In this document: positions 6,254 through 12,957 of the stretch, in pieces
Layout: each line of letters begins with the position of its first letter
Numbering within the stretch: position 1 is the stretch's first letter
Assembly (NCBI GenBank): GCA_009774055.1
Contig: VSNB01000013.1
Coordinates: forward strand, 1-22,896
DNA: 22,896 nt
Source of the DNA: Clostridiales bacterium
GTDB lineage: Bacteria; Bacillota; Clostridia; Oscillospirales; Oscillospiraceae
Reading direction: 5' to 3'
Position numbers and translations under genes: made by a program
Notes under the pieces: model-generated
What the model saw: the letters and a program-made list of their open reading frames with translations, nothing else
Database searches by the model: none
Told to the model about the DNA's origin: nothing

Positions 6254-7111
6254 ATGTTAGTCCCGCTGCAGGAGAAAGATTTTGACAAATACGTTGATTT
6301 TGCTTACGAATTGGCCCTGGACCCTGCCCGGACCTTCTATCCCGTCTTTTTCGACGGCATCAAGACGAAGGAGGATTTTATCGCCAGGGCCCGGAAGGCT
6401 TTTTCAAAGCCGGAGGACGAGATCCTTCTTTATCAGGCCGACGGCGCGGTGGAGGGCTGGCTCCACTATTACCATCTGCCCGAGGATCATTTTATCCAGC
6501 TCTATACCAGCTGCATCCGGCAGAATACCACGGGGGCGCTGGAGGAGCTTTCCGGCTATCTGGCGCAGCGGTATCCCGGCTGTGACTGGGATGTAGGCTT
6601 CCCGGCGGAAAACCGGGAGGCGGAAGCCTGGGCGAAGGACGCGGGATTCCGGCAGTTTGACGACGCCCAAAACTACAGCTTCTTCTTCGACCGGTACGAC
6701 CCGGTCCCGGACGATCCGTCCGTGGAGCGGATCACGGAGGAGAATTTTGAGAAATTCCAGCGGGTCCACCGAACTATTGAGGCGGATATGTTCTGGAACT
6801 GCCAGCGGGTCCGGGAAAAGCTTTCGGATTGGACCATCTTCGTGGCGGAGGAGGACGGCGTGGCTGGGGAGGTCATGGCCACCAGCTTCAAGGACGGTAT
6901 GTACGAGATATTCGCCCTGTGCTGTGAAGACGGTAACTATCACGAGGACCTGTACCGGCGGCTCCTGACCCGGTTCCTCAACGAGGGAAAGCGGCAGGGC
7001 GCGAAGGATCTGGTCTTCTTCGTAGGTACAGACGATGAGATGAACCGGATCATGCCAGAGCTTGGCTTCCAGCTGGTGGGCCGGTATCTGGGGTATCAGA
7101 AGAAAATTTAA
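6254..7111 (+). CDS. GNAT-like acetyltransferase with two lobes
   Basis: This 285-residue soluble protein resembles clostridial proteins with two GNAT-type halves. The first half (about 1-150) ends in DVGFPAENREAEAWAKDAGF, a typical strand/alpha pattern where a distorted copy of the position is compared with another. The second half (about 165-285) has FEKFQRVHRTIEADMFWNCQ, WTIFVAEEDGVAGEVMAT and a closing FVGTDDEMNRIMPELGFQLVGRYLGYQK, which matches the last strands of the GNAT fold. A canonical QxxGxG/A acetyl-CoA loop is not obvious in either half, so catalytic activity is uncertain. AAAAAGGAG precedes ATG 6254 and the gene follows nfeD by 32 bases, so the two are probably one transcript. 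Substrate unknown. Confidence 0.7.
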   Translation: MLVPLQEKDFDKYVDFAYELALDPARTFYPVFFDGIKTKEDFIARARKAFSKPEDEILLYQADGAVEGWLHYYHLPEDHFIQLYTSCIRQNTTGALEELSGYLAQRYPGCDWDVGFPAENREAEAWAKDAGFRQFDDAQNYSFFFDRYDPVPDDPSVERITEENFEKFQRVHRTIEADMFWNCQRVREKLSDWTIFVAEEDGVAGEVMATSFKDGMYEIFALCCEDGNYHEDLYRRLLTRFLNEGKRQGAKDLVFFVGTDDEMNRIMPELGFQLVGRYLGYQKKI

Positions 7112-7175
7112 CGGTCATTCGGGGCAAACTACCTCTGGACCCGGAACGATATCCGGGCGGGAGGGAGAAATTGCA

Positions 7176-7331
7176 ATGAGCGAGAACAAGCGGAAAAAGG
7201 CTGGCGATCCCATGGTCAAAGCCATGGACCTGACCATCTGGCAGTCCGCCAAAACGGACCCCCAGGGCAGCTACACCGGCACCCCTGCGGACCCCTACGA
7301 GGTCCCAGTCCAAGACGCGGACGATCTGTAG
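7176..7331 (+). CDS. Small hypothetical protein, 51 residues
   Basis: ATG 7176 lies 8 bases behind GGGAGGGAG. The product starts MSENKRKKAGDPMVKAMDL and ends EVPVQDADDL. It is charged, has no membrane segment or signal peptide, and has a Pro/Gly/Thr-rich second half. The C-terminal EVPxQDxDDL motif looks familiar from small conserved proteins of related clostridia, but I cannot name a family or function. Support for a real gene comes from the ribosome site, the small intergenic distance from the GNAT-like gene (64 bases) and the strong hairpin terminator starting 7 bases after the stop. Confidence 0.65.
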   Translation: MSENKRKKAGDPMVKAMDLTIWQSAKTDPQGSYTGTPADPYEVPVQDADDL

Positions 7332-7337
7332 CGTTGC

Positions 7338-7370
7338 AGAAGCGGAGAGCGCACGCGCTCTCCGCTTCTT
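7338..7370 (+). terminator. Rho-independent-type hairpin
   Basis: AGAAGCGGAGAGCG pairs perfectly with CGCTCTCCGCTTCT (14 bp) around a CACG tetraloop, 7 bases after the small gene. The tail is only weakly T-rich (TTCTTC). It separates the nfeD-GNAT-small protein unit from the amidase gene. Confidence 0.7.
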
Positions 7371-7373
7371 CGC

Positions 7374-7401
7374 ACCTCCGTCCTTCCTGCCGCATAGGAT
7401 G
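7374..7401 (+). promoter_or_regulatory. Possible sigma-K-type promoter of the amidase gene
   Basis: AC (7374-7375), 17 bases, then CATAGGATG (7393-7401) matches the sigma-K pattern AC-N17-CATANNNTA except at the final base. Transcription would begin just ahead of the AGGAGG at 7410-7415, giving a very short leader. The consensus carries little information, so this is tentative. Confidence 0.3.
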
Positions 7402-7423
7402 GCAAAAACAGGAGGTGCAGTCT

Positions 7424-8161
7424 ATGCCCATCATATATTTGAGCCCAAGTACGCAAGAAAATAACATTTACGTCACCGGCACCGGCAGCGAGGAATACTG
7501 GATGAACCGGCTGGCGGACGCCATGATCCCCTACCTCAACAGCTGCGGCATCCGCTATAAGCGCAATACCCCCGACATGACCGCCGGCAGCTCCATCCGG
7601 CAGGCCAACCAGGGCTGGTATGACTTCTACCTGGCCCTCCACTCCAACGCCGCAGCGGAGAGCAACTACGGAAACGTCCGGGGAATCATCGCCTTCTATT
7701 ACCCCACCAGCACCCAGGGCCAGCGGGCGGCCCAGATCTTCGTCAACAACCTGCGGGGCATCTATCCCCTGCCCGACAAGGTGGTGACCCGCTCCACCAC
7801 CAGCCTGGGGGAGGTCCGGGATTCCAAATTCCCCGCCGTCCTGCTGGAGATCGGGTACCACGACAACTATGAGGACGCCCGCTGGATCGAGAACAACATC
7901 CCGGAGATCGCCCGGAACCTGGTCCTCAGCCTCACCGACTACTTCGGCATCCCCTTCATCTGGCCCGTAGACCCCTGGGAGGCCACGGTCCACGCCGGCG
8001 GCGGCACCCTGAACCTCCGCAGCCGCCCCACTACGGATTCCTCCGTAATCGCCAGCATCCCGGACGGGGCTACAGTGCGGGTCTATGGACAGTACGAGGA
8101 CTGGTATGTGGTGCGGTACGGGGACTACGTAGGATACGCGTCATCGCAGTTCATTCGGTAA
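7424..8161 (+). CDS. N-acetylmuramoyl-L-alanine amidase (Amidase_3 type) with C-terminal SH3 domain
   Basis: The family cleaves the bond between MurNAc and the stem peptide. ATG 7424 is chosen because AGGAGG (7410-7415) sits 8 bases upstream; an upstream in-frame extension would cross the terminator. The 245-residue product has a catalytic domain (about 1-178) with GSEEYWMNRLADAM (zinc-ligand Glu24 region), LALHSNAAAES (His73) and the catalytic Glu142 in LLEIGYHDN. The first zinc His, normally in a GHGG motif near the start, is not visible: the segment reads YLSPSTQENN. A bacterial SH3 domain follows (about 187-245, LNLRSRP through YASSQFIR) and probably binds the wall. There is no signal peptide, so it would act after lysis, in the mother cell around the spore, or be exported otherwise. 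The neighbouring sporulation genes favour a spore or mother-cell role. Confidence 0.83.
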   Translation: MPIIYLSPSTQENNIYVTGTGSEEYWMNRLADAMIPYLNSCGIRYKRNTPDMTAGSSIRQANQGWYDFYLALHSNAAAESNYGNVRGIIAFYYPTSTQGQRAAQIFVNNLRGIYPLPDKVVTRSTTSLGEVRDSKFPAVLLEIGYHDNYEDARWIENNIPEIARNLVLSLTDYFGIPFIWPVDPWEATVHAGGGTLNLRSRPTTDSSVIASIPDGATVRVYGQYEDWYVVRYGDYVGYASSQFIR

Positions 8162-8227
8162 CGGCCGGCAGGCTCTGCTCCCGCTTCACCGCCCTCCGCG
8201 CCCGACAAAACCTCCATTTTTCCTCCC

Positions 8228-8255
8228 GTATAATCTCCCCGGACAGGGGAAAACT
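8228..8255 (+). promoter_or_regulatory. Possible sigma-F/sigma-G-type promoter of sigG
   Basis: GTATA (8228-8232), 14 bases, then GGGAAAACT (8247-8255) resembles the sigma-F pattern GYWTA / GGNRANANTW; the last W is G here. This agrees with known forespore control of sigG by sigma-F in Bacillus. A CCTTTG / CAAAGG inverted repeat (8257-8262 and 8274-8279) lies in the predicted leader close to the start codon. Confidence 0.45.
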
Positions 8256-8289
8256 GCCTTTGTAAGTTTTCGCCAAAGGGGATGAGGAC

Positions 8290-9060
8290 GTGCAGGGAAA
8301 GGTGGAGATCTGCGGGGTAAACACCTCAAAATTAAAGGTTCTGCGCAACGAGGAGACAATGGAGCTGCTGCGGCGGACCAAGGAGGGAGACAAGGAGGCC
8401 AGGGAAAAGCTGATCCAGGGAAATCTGCGGCTGGTGCTGTCGGTCATCCAGAAGTTTATGGGCCGGGGAGAAAACGCCGACGACCTGTTTCAAGTGGGCT
8501 GCGTGGGCCTGATCAAGGCCATCGACAATTTCGACATCACCCAGCCGGTGCGGTTTTCCACCTACGGAGTGCCCATGATCGTGGGCGAGATCCGGCGCTA
8601 CCTCCGGGACAACAGCGCCATCCGGGTCAGCCGCAGCATGCGGGACACCGCCTATAAGGTGATGCAGGCCCGGGAGCGCCTCATGGCCCAGTCCCAGCGG
8701 GAGCCCACGGTGGAGCAGCTGGCAGCCGAGCTGGGCATCCCCCGGGAGGACGTGGTGTTCGCTATGGAGGCCATTATGGACCCGGTGAGCCTCTTCGAGC
8801 CGGTGTACTCCGACAGCGGCGACACCGTCTGCGTCATGGACCAGGTGAAGGACACCAAAAATACCGACGAACACTGGCTGGAGCACATCGCTCTGAAGGA
8901 CGCCCTGGAGCGGCTGGGGGAGCGGGAAAAGCACATCCTGGCCCTGCGCTTTTACGAGGGCAAGACCCAGATGGAGGTTTCCGCCGAAGTGGGCATCTCC
9001 CAGGCCCAGGTGAGCCGCCTGGAGAAAAACGCCCTGAAAACCATCCAGAAGAATATTTAG
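8290..9060 (+). CDS. sigG: RNA polymerase sporulation sigma factor sigma-G
   Basis: Sigma-G directs late gene expression in the forespore. The 256-residue product begins with KVEICGVNTSKLKVLRNEE, the sigma-G N-terminus known from Bacillus subtilis, and continues with region 2 (NLRLVLSVIQKF, DDLFQVGCVGLIKAIDNFD, FSTYGVPMIVGEIRRYLRD), region 3 (IRVSRSMRDTAYKVMQARER) and region 4 (REKHILALRF, QMEVSAEVGISQAQVSRLEK). Length is normal for the family. It starts at GTG 8290, preceded by GGGGATGAGG; no ATG is available near the conserved N-terminus. In Bacillus sigG follows spoIIGA-sigE, but here it stands alone between an amidase and a phosphodiesterase gene, with its own forespore-type promoter candidate. 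Assignment is very secure. Confidence 0.96.
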   Translation: MQGKVEICGVNTSKLKVLRNEETMELLRRTKEGDKEAREKLIQGNLRLVLSVIQKFMGRGENADDLFQVGCVGLIKAIDNFDITQPVRFSTYGVPMIVGEIRRYLRDNSAIRVSRSMRDTAYKVMQARERLMAQSQREPTVEQLAAELGIPREDVVFAMEAIMDPVSLFEPVYSDSGDTVCVMDQVKDTKNTDEHWLEHIALKDALERLGEREKHILALRFYEGKTQMEVSAEVGISQAQVSRLEKNALKTIQKNI

Positions 9061-9087
9061 GGCCCGCGTCCACAGCCGGGATTCCGC

Positions 9088-9116
9088 TTGCATTCTTTGG
9101 AAAGGCGCGTTATACT
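9088..9116 (+). promoter_or_regulatory. Sigma-A promoter of the phosphodiesterase gene
   Basis: TTGCAT (9088-9093), 17-base spacer and TATACT (9111-9116) lie 49 bases ahead of the start codon. This gives the gene vegetative expression independent of sigG. Confidence 0.7.
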
Positions 9117-9164
9117 GGTCCCACGCCGGGCTCTCCCGGAAAACGAAGAAAGAGGGACCAAAGC

Positions 9165-9938
9165 ATGTCGCAAAAATGTATCCTGATTCTGGTGGACGGT
9201 ATGCGGCCGGACGCCATGGCCCTGTGCGGGCACCCCTTCTATCCGGAATTTCTGGAGAGGGGGGCGGTGGAGCTGTCCGGGCGCAGCGTGATGCCCAGCG
9301 TCACCCTCCCCTGCCACGTCTCGCTGTTTCACTCCGTGCCGCCCCAGCGCCACGGCACTGTGACCAACGTCTATACGCCCCAGGTGCGGCCGGTAAAGAG
9401 CCTATTGGAGGTCCTCCATGACGCCGGACGGACCACCGCCATGTTCAGCAACTGGGAGCAGCTGCGGGACATCGCCGTCCCCGGCTGCCTCAGCTTCAGC
9501 TGCTTCATGGACTACCGGGACTATCCGGACACCGACCGCCGCCTGACCGACGCCGCCCTGGCCTGGGTGGCGGAGGCGGCGCCGGACTTCCTCTTCCTGT
9601 ATCTGGGCCTCACCGACTGCGCTGGCCACGACCGGGGCTGGATGAGCCCGGACTATCTGGACACCCTCAGGGGCGCGTGGGAGTGCATCCGCCGGGTAGC
9701 GGAGGCATCGGAGGGAACGTACCATCTGATCGTCACCGCCGACCACGGCGGCCACGGCCACTCCCACGGCACCGAGGAGGAGGAGGATATGCGCATCCCC
9801 ATCCTCCTGCGGAGCGCGGACGGCGTCCCGCTCCACCCCGCCGCTTCATGCGGATGCCTGACGGACCTGGCGCCCACGGTCTGCGCCCTGATGGGCCTGC
9901 CCGCCGCCCGCGACTGGGAGGGAACCAGCCTGATCTGA
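9165..9938 (+). CDS. Type I phosphodiesterase / nucleotide pyrophosphatase family (alkaline phosphatase fold)
   Basis: This 257-residue protein carries the metal and nucleophile pattern of the NPP-like branch of the alkaline phosphatase superfamily: Asp11 in LILVDGMRPD, the Thr47 nucleophile in SVTLPCH, Asp151 and His155 in LTDCAGHD, Asp193-His194 in TADHGGHGHSHG and His201. All expected ligands for two metal ions are therefore present. It hydrolyses phosphodiester or phosphomonoester bonds; the substrate is not identifiable. It is shorter than secreted nucleotide pyrophosphatases, with no signal peptide or membrane segment, so it is probably cytosolic. ATG 9165 follows AGAGGGA, and a good sigma-A promoter lies upstream, so it is transcribed on its own. 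Annotations such as alkaline phosphatase family protein would fit equally. Confidence 0.85.
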   Translation: MSQKCILILVDGMRPDAMALCGHPFYPEFLERGAVELSGRSVMPSVTLPCHVSLFHSVPPQRHGTVTNVYTPQVRPVKSLLEVLHDAGRTTAMFSNWEQLRDIAVPGCLSFSCFMDYRDYPDTDRRLTDAALAWVAEAAPDFLFLYLGLTDCAGHDRGWMSPDYLDTLRGAWECIRRVAEASEGTYHLIVTADHGGHGHSHGTEEEEDMRIPILLRSADGVPLHPAASCGCLTDLAPTVCALMGLPAARDWEGTSLI

Positions 9939-9969
9939 CCCGGCCGCCGATAGGATTCCCGCGCACCCC

Positions 9970-9999
9970 GCATAAGACAATCCCTCCCGCCCATATACT
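9970..9999 (+). promoter_or_regulatory. Possible sigma-E-type promoter of the YlmC/YmxH gene
   Basis: CATATACT (9992-9999) matches seven of eight positions of the sigma-E -10 pattern CATACAMT. GCATAAG (9970-9976) is a partial -35 (KMATATT) 15 bases upstream. TATACT is also a sigma-A -10, but there is no acceptable sigma-A -35 at 16-18 bases. Mother-cell expression would suit the sporulation family downstream. Confidence 0.35.
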
Positions 10000-10031
10000 C
10001 TCTGCAGCAAGGAAAGAGAGGAGGGACGGCC

Positions 10032-10316
10032 ATGCAGTGCAGAATGGTCGAGCTGCGGTGCAAGGAGGTCATCAATATCTGCGACGGCTGCCGGATCGGA
10101 TACGTGGGGGATGTGGAGGTGCTGCTGCCGGAGGGGCGGGTGGCCGCGCTGGTGGTGCCGGGGCCCTGCCGGTTCTTCGGGCTGTTCGGACGGGGCGAGG
10201 AATACTACATCCCCTGGGAGTGCATCAAGCAGATCGGGGACGACATCATTCTCGTCGACAAGCCCGTTCAGCGCAGGCCGCCCTACAAGCGCCCCCGGCG
10301 CAAAGGGGCTTTTTGA
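10032..10316 (+). CDS. YlmC/YmxH-family sporulation protein (PRC-barrel-like)
   Basis: This 94-residue protein is a small beta-barrel. It has RMVELRCKEVINICDG (4-19), RIGYVGDVEVLLPEGRVAALVVPG (21-44) and YYIPWECIKQIGDDIILVD (58-76), the PRC-barrel layout of the Bacillus YlmC/YmxH family. The C-terminus ends in a basic tail (KRPRRKGAF). Family members are tied to sporulation but their molecular role is not established to my knowledge. AGAGAGGAGGGA precedes ATG 10032, giving a strong ribosome site. The basic tail is encoded by the bases that also form a small hairpin with a T-run, so the gene end doubles as terminator. It stands alone between two promoter candidates. Confidence 0.85.
   Translation: MQCRMVELRCKEVINICDGCRIGYVGDVEVLLPEGRVAALVVPGPCRFFGLFGRGEEYYIPWECIKQIGDDIILVDKPVQRRPPYKRPRRKGAF
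10287..10314 (+). terminator. Small intrinsic terminator overlapping the end of the YlmC/YmxH gene
   Basis: GCCCC (10291-10295) pairs with GGGGC (10305-10309), immediately followed by TTTTT (10310-10314). An alternative fold extends the stem to AAGC/GCTT with one bulged base. It lies within the last codons and stop of the gene. Confidence 0.45.
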
Positions 10317-10357
10317 GCCGTGCCGCGGAAAACCGGACGGTAAAATAGAAAAAGGTA

Positions 10358-10386
10358 TTGAAATCGGCCGGATATTGGGGTATACT
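10358..10386 (+). promoter_or_regulatory. Sigma-A promoter of the DUF1858 gene
   Basis: TTGAAA (10358-10363), 17 bases and TATACT (10381-10386) form a near-consensus promoter 55 bases ahead of the start codon. Confidence 0.78.
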
Positions 10387-10441
10387 AGTTGCGCTGAATC
10401 TGTACACCCAGCGATAGAAAAACAACTTGGAGGTATTTCCC

Positions 10442-10642
10442 ATGGTGACCATTACGAAAGATACCATCATCGGCGACATTCTGGACATGGCTCCCCAGAC
10501 CGCGCCCATCTTCCTGTCCATCGGCATGCACTGCCTGGGCTGTCCCAGCAGCCGGGGCGAGACGGTGGCCGAGGCCTGCGCCGTTCACGGCGTGGACGTG
10601 GAGAAGCTGCTGGAGGCCGTCAACGCCGAGGCGAATAAGTAA
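10442..10642 (+). CDS. DUF1858 domain protein (redox-disulfide-type small protein)
   Basis: This 66-residue protein starts with ITKDTIIGDILDMAPQTAPIFLSIGMHCLGCPSS, matching the DUF1858 family. The CLGC motif (Cys31, Cys34) is the redox or metal-binding centre expected for proteins annotated as hybrid-cluster-associated disulfide domains; Cys46 is an extra cysteine. ATG 10442 is used because TTGGAGG sits 9 bases upstream; a TTG at 10427 would lie inside that ribosome site. The gene has its own sigma-A promoter and its own terminator, so it is a single-gene unit. No hybrid-cluster protein gene is adjacent. The biochemical role of stand-alone members is not known to me. Confidence 0.88.
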   Translation: MVTITKDTIIGDILDMAPQTAPIFLSIGMHCLGCPSSRGETVAEACAVHGVDVEKLLEAVNAEANK

Positions 10643-10653
10643 GAACCGCCATA

Positions 10654-10696
10654 GAGGGACTCATGGATAAAGCTGTGAGTCCCTCCTTTGTGTTGT
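10654..10696 (+). terminator. Intrinsic terminator of the DUF1858 gene
   Basis: GAGGGACTCA (10654-10663) pairs perfectly with TGAGTCCCTC (10676-10685) around a 12-base loop, followed by the T-rich stretch CTTTGTGTTGT. Confidence 0.75.
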
Positions 10697-10714
10697 CCGG
10701 AAGGTGGTGAATCC

Positions 10715-11434
10715 GTGGCGGAAAAATTGGATATGGGCCCCCGCCTGCGGGCCATCGCCGCGCTGGCGCCGGAGGGCTGCAGCTGCCTGGCGGACATCGG
10801 CACCGACCACGGCTACATCCCCGTGTCCCTGCTGCTGGAAGGACGGGTGAAGCGGGCCGTGGCCGCCGACATCGGGGCCATGCCCCTGGACCACGCCCGC
10901 CGCACCGCCTCGTCCTGCGGCGTGGCGGAGAACCTGGACTTCCGTCTGGGAGACGGGCTGTCTGTCCTGAAGCCGGGGGAGGCGGACGTGATCGTCATCG
11001 CCGGCATGGGCGGCGACGCCATAACGGATATCCTCTCCGCCGCTCCCTGGAGCCGCGCGGGGCCCCTGCTGCTCCTCCAGCCCATGAGCAAAGCGGAGGT
11101 TCTGCGCGCCTGGCTGCCCTTGAATGGGTACGAGGTCTTCCGCGAGGAGCTGGTCCAGGACAAAGGGGTGCTCTACCCCATTCTGTCGGTCCGGGGCGGT
11201 AAAATGGCCCCTGCCTCCGACGCCCAGGCGTGGGGCGGCTTCCTGCTGGACAGGGACCCCCTGTGGGGGCTGTACATAGCGGACAGGCTGCTGCGCCTGC
11301 GCCGGGCGGCATCGGGGCTGGAGAAGGCCCGGGACCCGGCCCTGGCGGAGAAACGGCGGCGCATGTTAAATATAATCGACCAACTGGAGGAAAAGAAAGG
11401 GGAGTGGGAGCGTGCCAACGCTGCGGGACATTGA
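10715..11434 (+). CDS. trmK: tRNA (adenine(22)-N(1))-methyltransferase
   Basis: TrmK methylates N1 of A22 in the tRNA D-loop using S-adenosylmethionine. The 239-residue product has the SAM-binding motif CLADIGTDHGYIPVSLL (24-40), DIGAMPLDHARRTASSCG (an acidic-loop region) and the TrmK-specific VIVIAGMGGDAITDIL. Downstream LLLQPMSKAEVLRAWLPLNG and EELVQDKGVLYPILSV are typical of the family. GTG 10715 is the start, with AAGGTGGTGA 5 bases upstream; an ATG six codons later would leave out part of the conserved N-terminus. It overlaps the following Nif3-like gene by 23 bases; the same trmK-nif3 (yqfN-yqfO) pairing is found in Bacillus, which supports both calls. Confidence 0.93.
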   Translation: MAEKLDMGPRLRAIAALAPEGCSCLADIGTDHGYIPVSLLLEGRVKRAVAADIGAMPLDHARRTASSCGVAENLDFRLGDGLSVLKPGEADVIVIAGMGGDAITDILSAAPWSRAGPLLLLQPMSKAEVLRAWLPLNGYEVFREELVQDKGVLYPILSVRGGKMAPASDAQAWGGFLLDRDPLWGLYIADRLLRLRRAASGLEKARDPALAEKRRRMLNIIDQLEEKKGEWERANAAGH

Positions 11435-12194
11435 GAGGGCCCTCTACGAGCTGGCCCCCAGAGAGCTTGCCATGGAGGGGGATAACGTGGGCCTTCTTGT
11501 GGGCAGGCCGGACCGGGAGGCGGTGAAGATCCTGGCAGCCCTGGATGTGACGGAAGCCGTGGCGGCGGAGGCGGAGCGGCTGGGCGCCAACCTGATTGTG
11601 GCCCACCACCCGGTGATGAACTGCGCCTGGAGCCCCGTGCAGACCCTTCGGGATGACAAGCCTCAGGGACGGCTGCTCCTCCGGCTCGTCGAGAGCGGCA
11701 TCGCCGCCATCTGCATGCACACCAACCTGGACCGGGCCCAGGGCGGCGTCAACGACGTCCTGGCGGCGCGGCTGGGGCTGGAGGCCGTGGAGAAGCTGCC
11801 GGGGGGCGACGACGTCCTCCGGGTGGGCGAGCTGCCGGAGGCGGAGGCCCTGCCCGACTTCCTGCGGCGGGTCAAGGCGGCCCTCGGCCCCAACGGCATC
11901 CGGTTCGCGGACGGGGGAAAGCCCATCCGCCGGGTGGCAGTGGGCGGCGGGGCCTGCGGCGGGTACCTGTGGGCGGCGGCGGCAAACGGCTGCGACGCCT
12001 TCGTCACCTCCGATTTGAAATACAACCAGTTCCTGGATGCCGGCGATCTGGGCCTGACGGTGGCGGACGCGGGACACTTCCCCACGGAGGACGCGGTCTG
12101 CCCCATGCTGGTCCAGTACCTGAAGGAAAAATTCCCCGGGATACCGGTTGAAAAGTCAGCCTCTCACCGGGAGGCTGTTCAATATTACGTGTAG
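11412..12194 (+). CDS. Nif3-like dinuclear metal-centre protein (YqfO/YbgI family, short form)
   Basis: Proteins of this family form toroidal hexamers with a two-metal site; their physiological reaction is unsettled, although GTP cyclohydrolase-like activity has been reported for some. Metal ligands are visible: His65-His66 in IVAHHPVM, Asp107 in MHTNLDRAQGG, His222 and Glu226 in DAGHFPTE. Other family marks are GDNVGLLVGRP (23-33) and VTSDLKYNQFLDA. At 260 residues it lacks the inserted PII-like domain of Bacillus YqfO (roughly 370 residues), so it is the compact form. GTG 11412 lies inside the end of trmK, with GGGGAG about 6 bases upstream, so translation is coupled. Confidence 0.92.
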   Translation: MPTLRDIERALYELAPRELAMEGDNVGLLVGRPDREAVKILAALDVTEAVAAEAERLGANLIVAHHPVMNCAWSPVQTLRDDKPQGRLLLRLVESGIAAICMHTNLDRAQGGVNDVLAARLGLEAVEKLPGGDDVLRVGELPEAEALPDFLRRVKAALGPNGIRFADGGKPIRRVAVGGGACGGYLWAAAANGCDAFVTSDLKYNQFLDAGDLGLTVADAGHFPTEDAVCPMLVQYLKEKFPGIPVEKSASHREAVQYYV

Positions 12195-12241
12195 TCCCCT
12201 CCCCCGGACGGTACGCCGGAGGGCGGAACAGGAGCTTTGCC

Positions 12242-12925
12242 ATGCATTACGTCATTGCCGACCCCCACGGAGAATATGACCGCTTTCAGCGGATGCTGGA
12301 GCGGATCGGTTTCTCAGACGGAGACACTCTCTATCTTCTGGGCGACGCTGTAGACCGGGGCGGCATCGGCGGGGTGGACCTCCTGCTGGACGTGATGGCC
12401 CGGCCCAACGCAGTGATGCTGCTGGGCAACCATGAGACGATGTGCCTCAAGGCCATGGACCACCCCGACGACCAGCGGGCCGTGAACCACTGGCGGCGCA
12501 ACGGCGGACAGGTCACCTATGAGGCCCTGCTCCGGCTGACGGAGGCCCAGCGGCAGCGGACGCTGGACTTCCTCCGCGCCCTGCCGGACTGCCTGGATCT
12601 GGAAGCGGGCGGCAGGCGGTTCCATCTGGTCCACGCCTTCCCGGCGGACAATACCTACGACCGCGTTTGGCTGCGGCCCGGGCCGGAGGCCGAGAGCCCC
12701 TTCCCGGACGGAAGGATCGTCGTCGCGGGGCACACGCCGGTGTGCGAGCTGTGGGGCTATGACGAGGAGGCCCTCCGGCGGCATCTGGAGGGCCTGCGGG
12801 ACGGGCACATGTGGATCTACCACGGTCGGGGCTATCTGGACCTGGACTGCGGCTGCGGCTACGGACTGCCCCAGAGCCGCCTGGCCTGCCTGCGGCTGGA
12901 GGATCTGGCGGAGTTCTATACGTAA
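12242..12925 (+). CDS. PPP-type metallophosphoesterase (Ser/Thr protein phosphatase or ApaH-like)
   Basis: This 227-residue protein has the ordered PPP metal motifs: DPHG (Asp7, His9), GDAVDRG (34-40), GNHE (62-65), a later LVHAFPADNTYDRVW segment and VVAGHTPV. This is a complete dinuclear metal site. The family covers protein serine/threonine phosphatases (PrpA/PrpB-like) and diadenosine tetraphosphatases; length and motifs fit the bacterial protein-phosphatase-like branch but do not settle the substrate. There is no signal or membrane segment. AGGAG precedes ATG 12242, 47 bases after the Nif3-like gene, so co-transcription with trmK-nif3 is likely. Confidence 0.87.
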   Translation: MHYVIADPHGEYDRFQRMLERIGFSDGDTLYLLGDAVDRGGIGGVDLLLDVMARPNAVMLLGNHETMCLKAMDHPDDQRAVNHWRRNGGQVTYEALLRLTEAQRQRTLDFLRALPDCLDLEAGGRRFHLVHAFPADNTYDRVWLRPGPEAESPFPDGRIVVAGHTPVCELWGYDEEALRRHLEGLRDGHMWIYHGRGYLDLDCGCGYGLPQSRLACLRLEDLAEFYT

Positions 12926-12940
12926 GCGCCGGCGCTTTTT
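12924..12940 (+). terminator. Short GC-rich hairpin with T-run at the phosphatase stop codon
   Basis: AAGCG-CCGG-CGCTT followed by TTT begins inside the TAA stop codon. The stem is only 5 bp but GC-rich and directly followed by Ts, so it is a plausible weak terminator. Confidence 0.45.
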
Positions 12941-12957
12941 CAACGCCATTGCACCCG

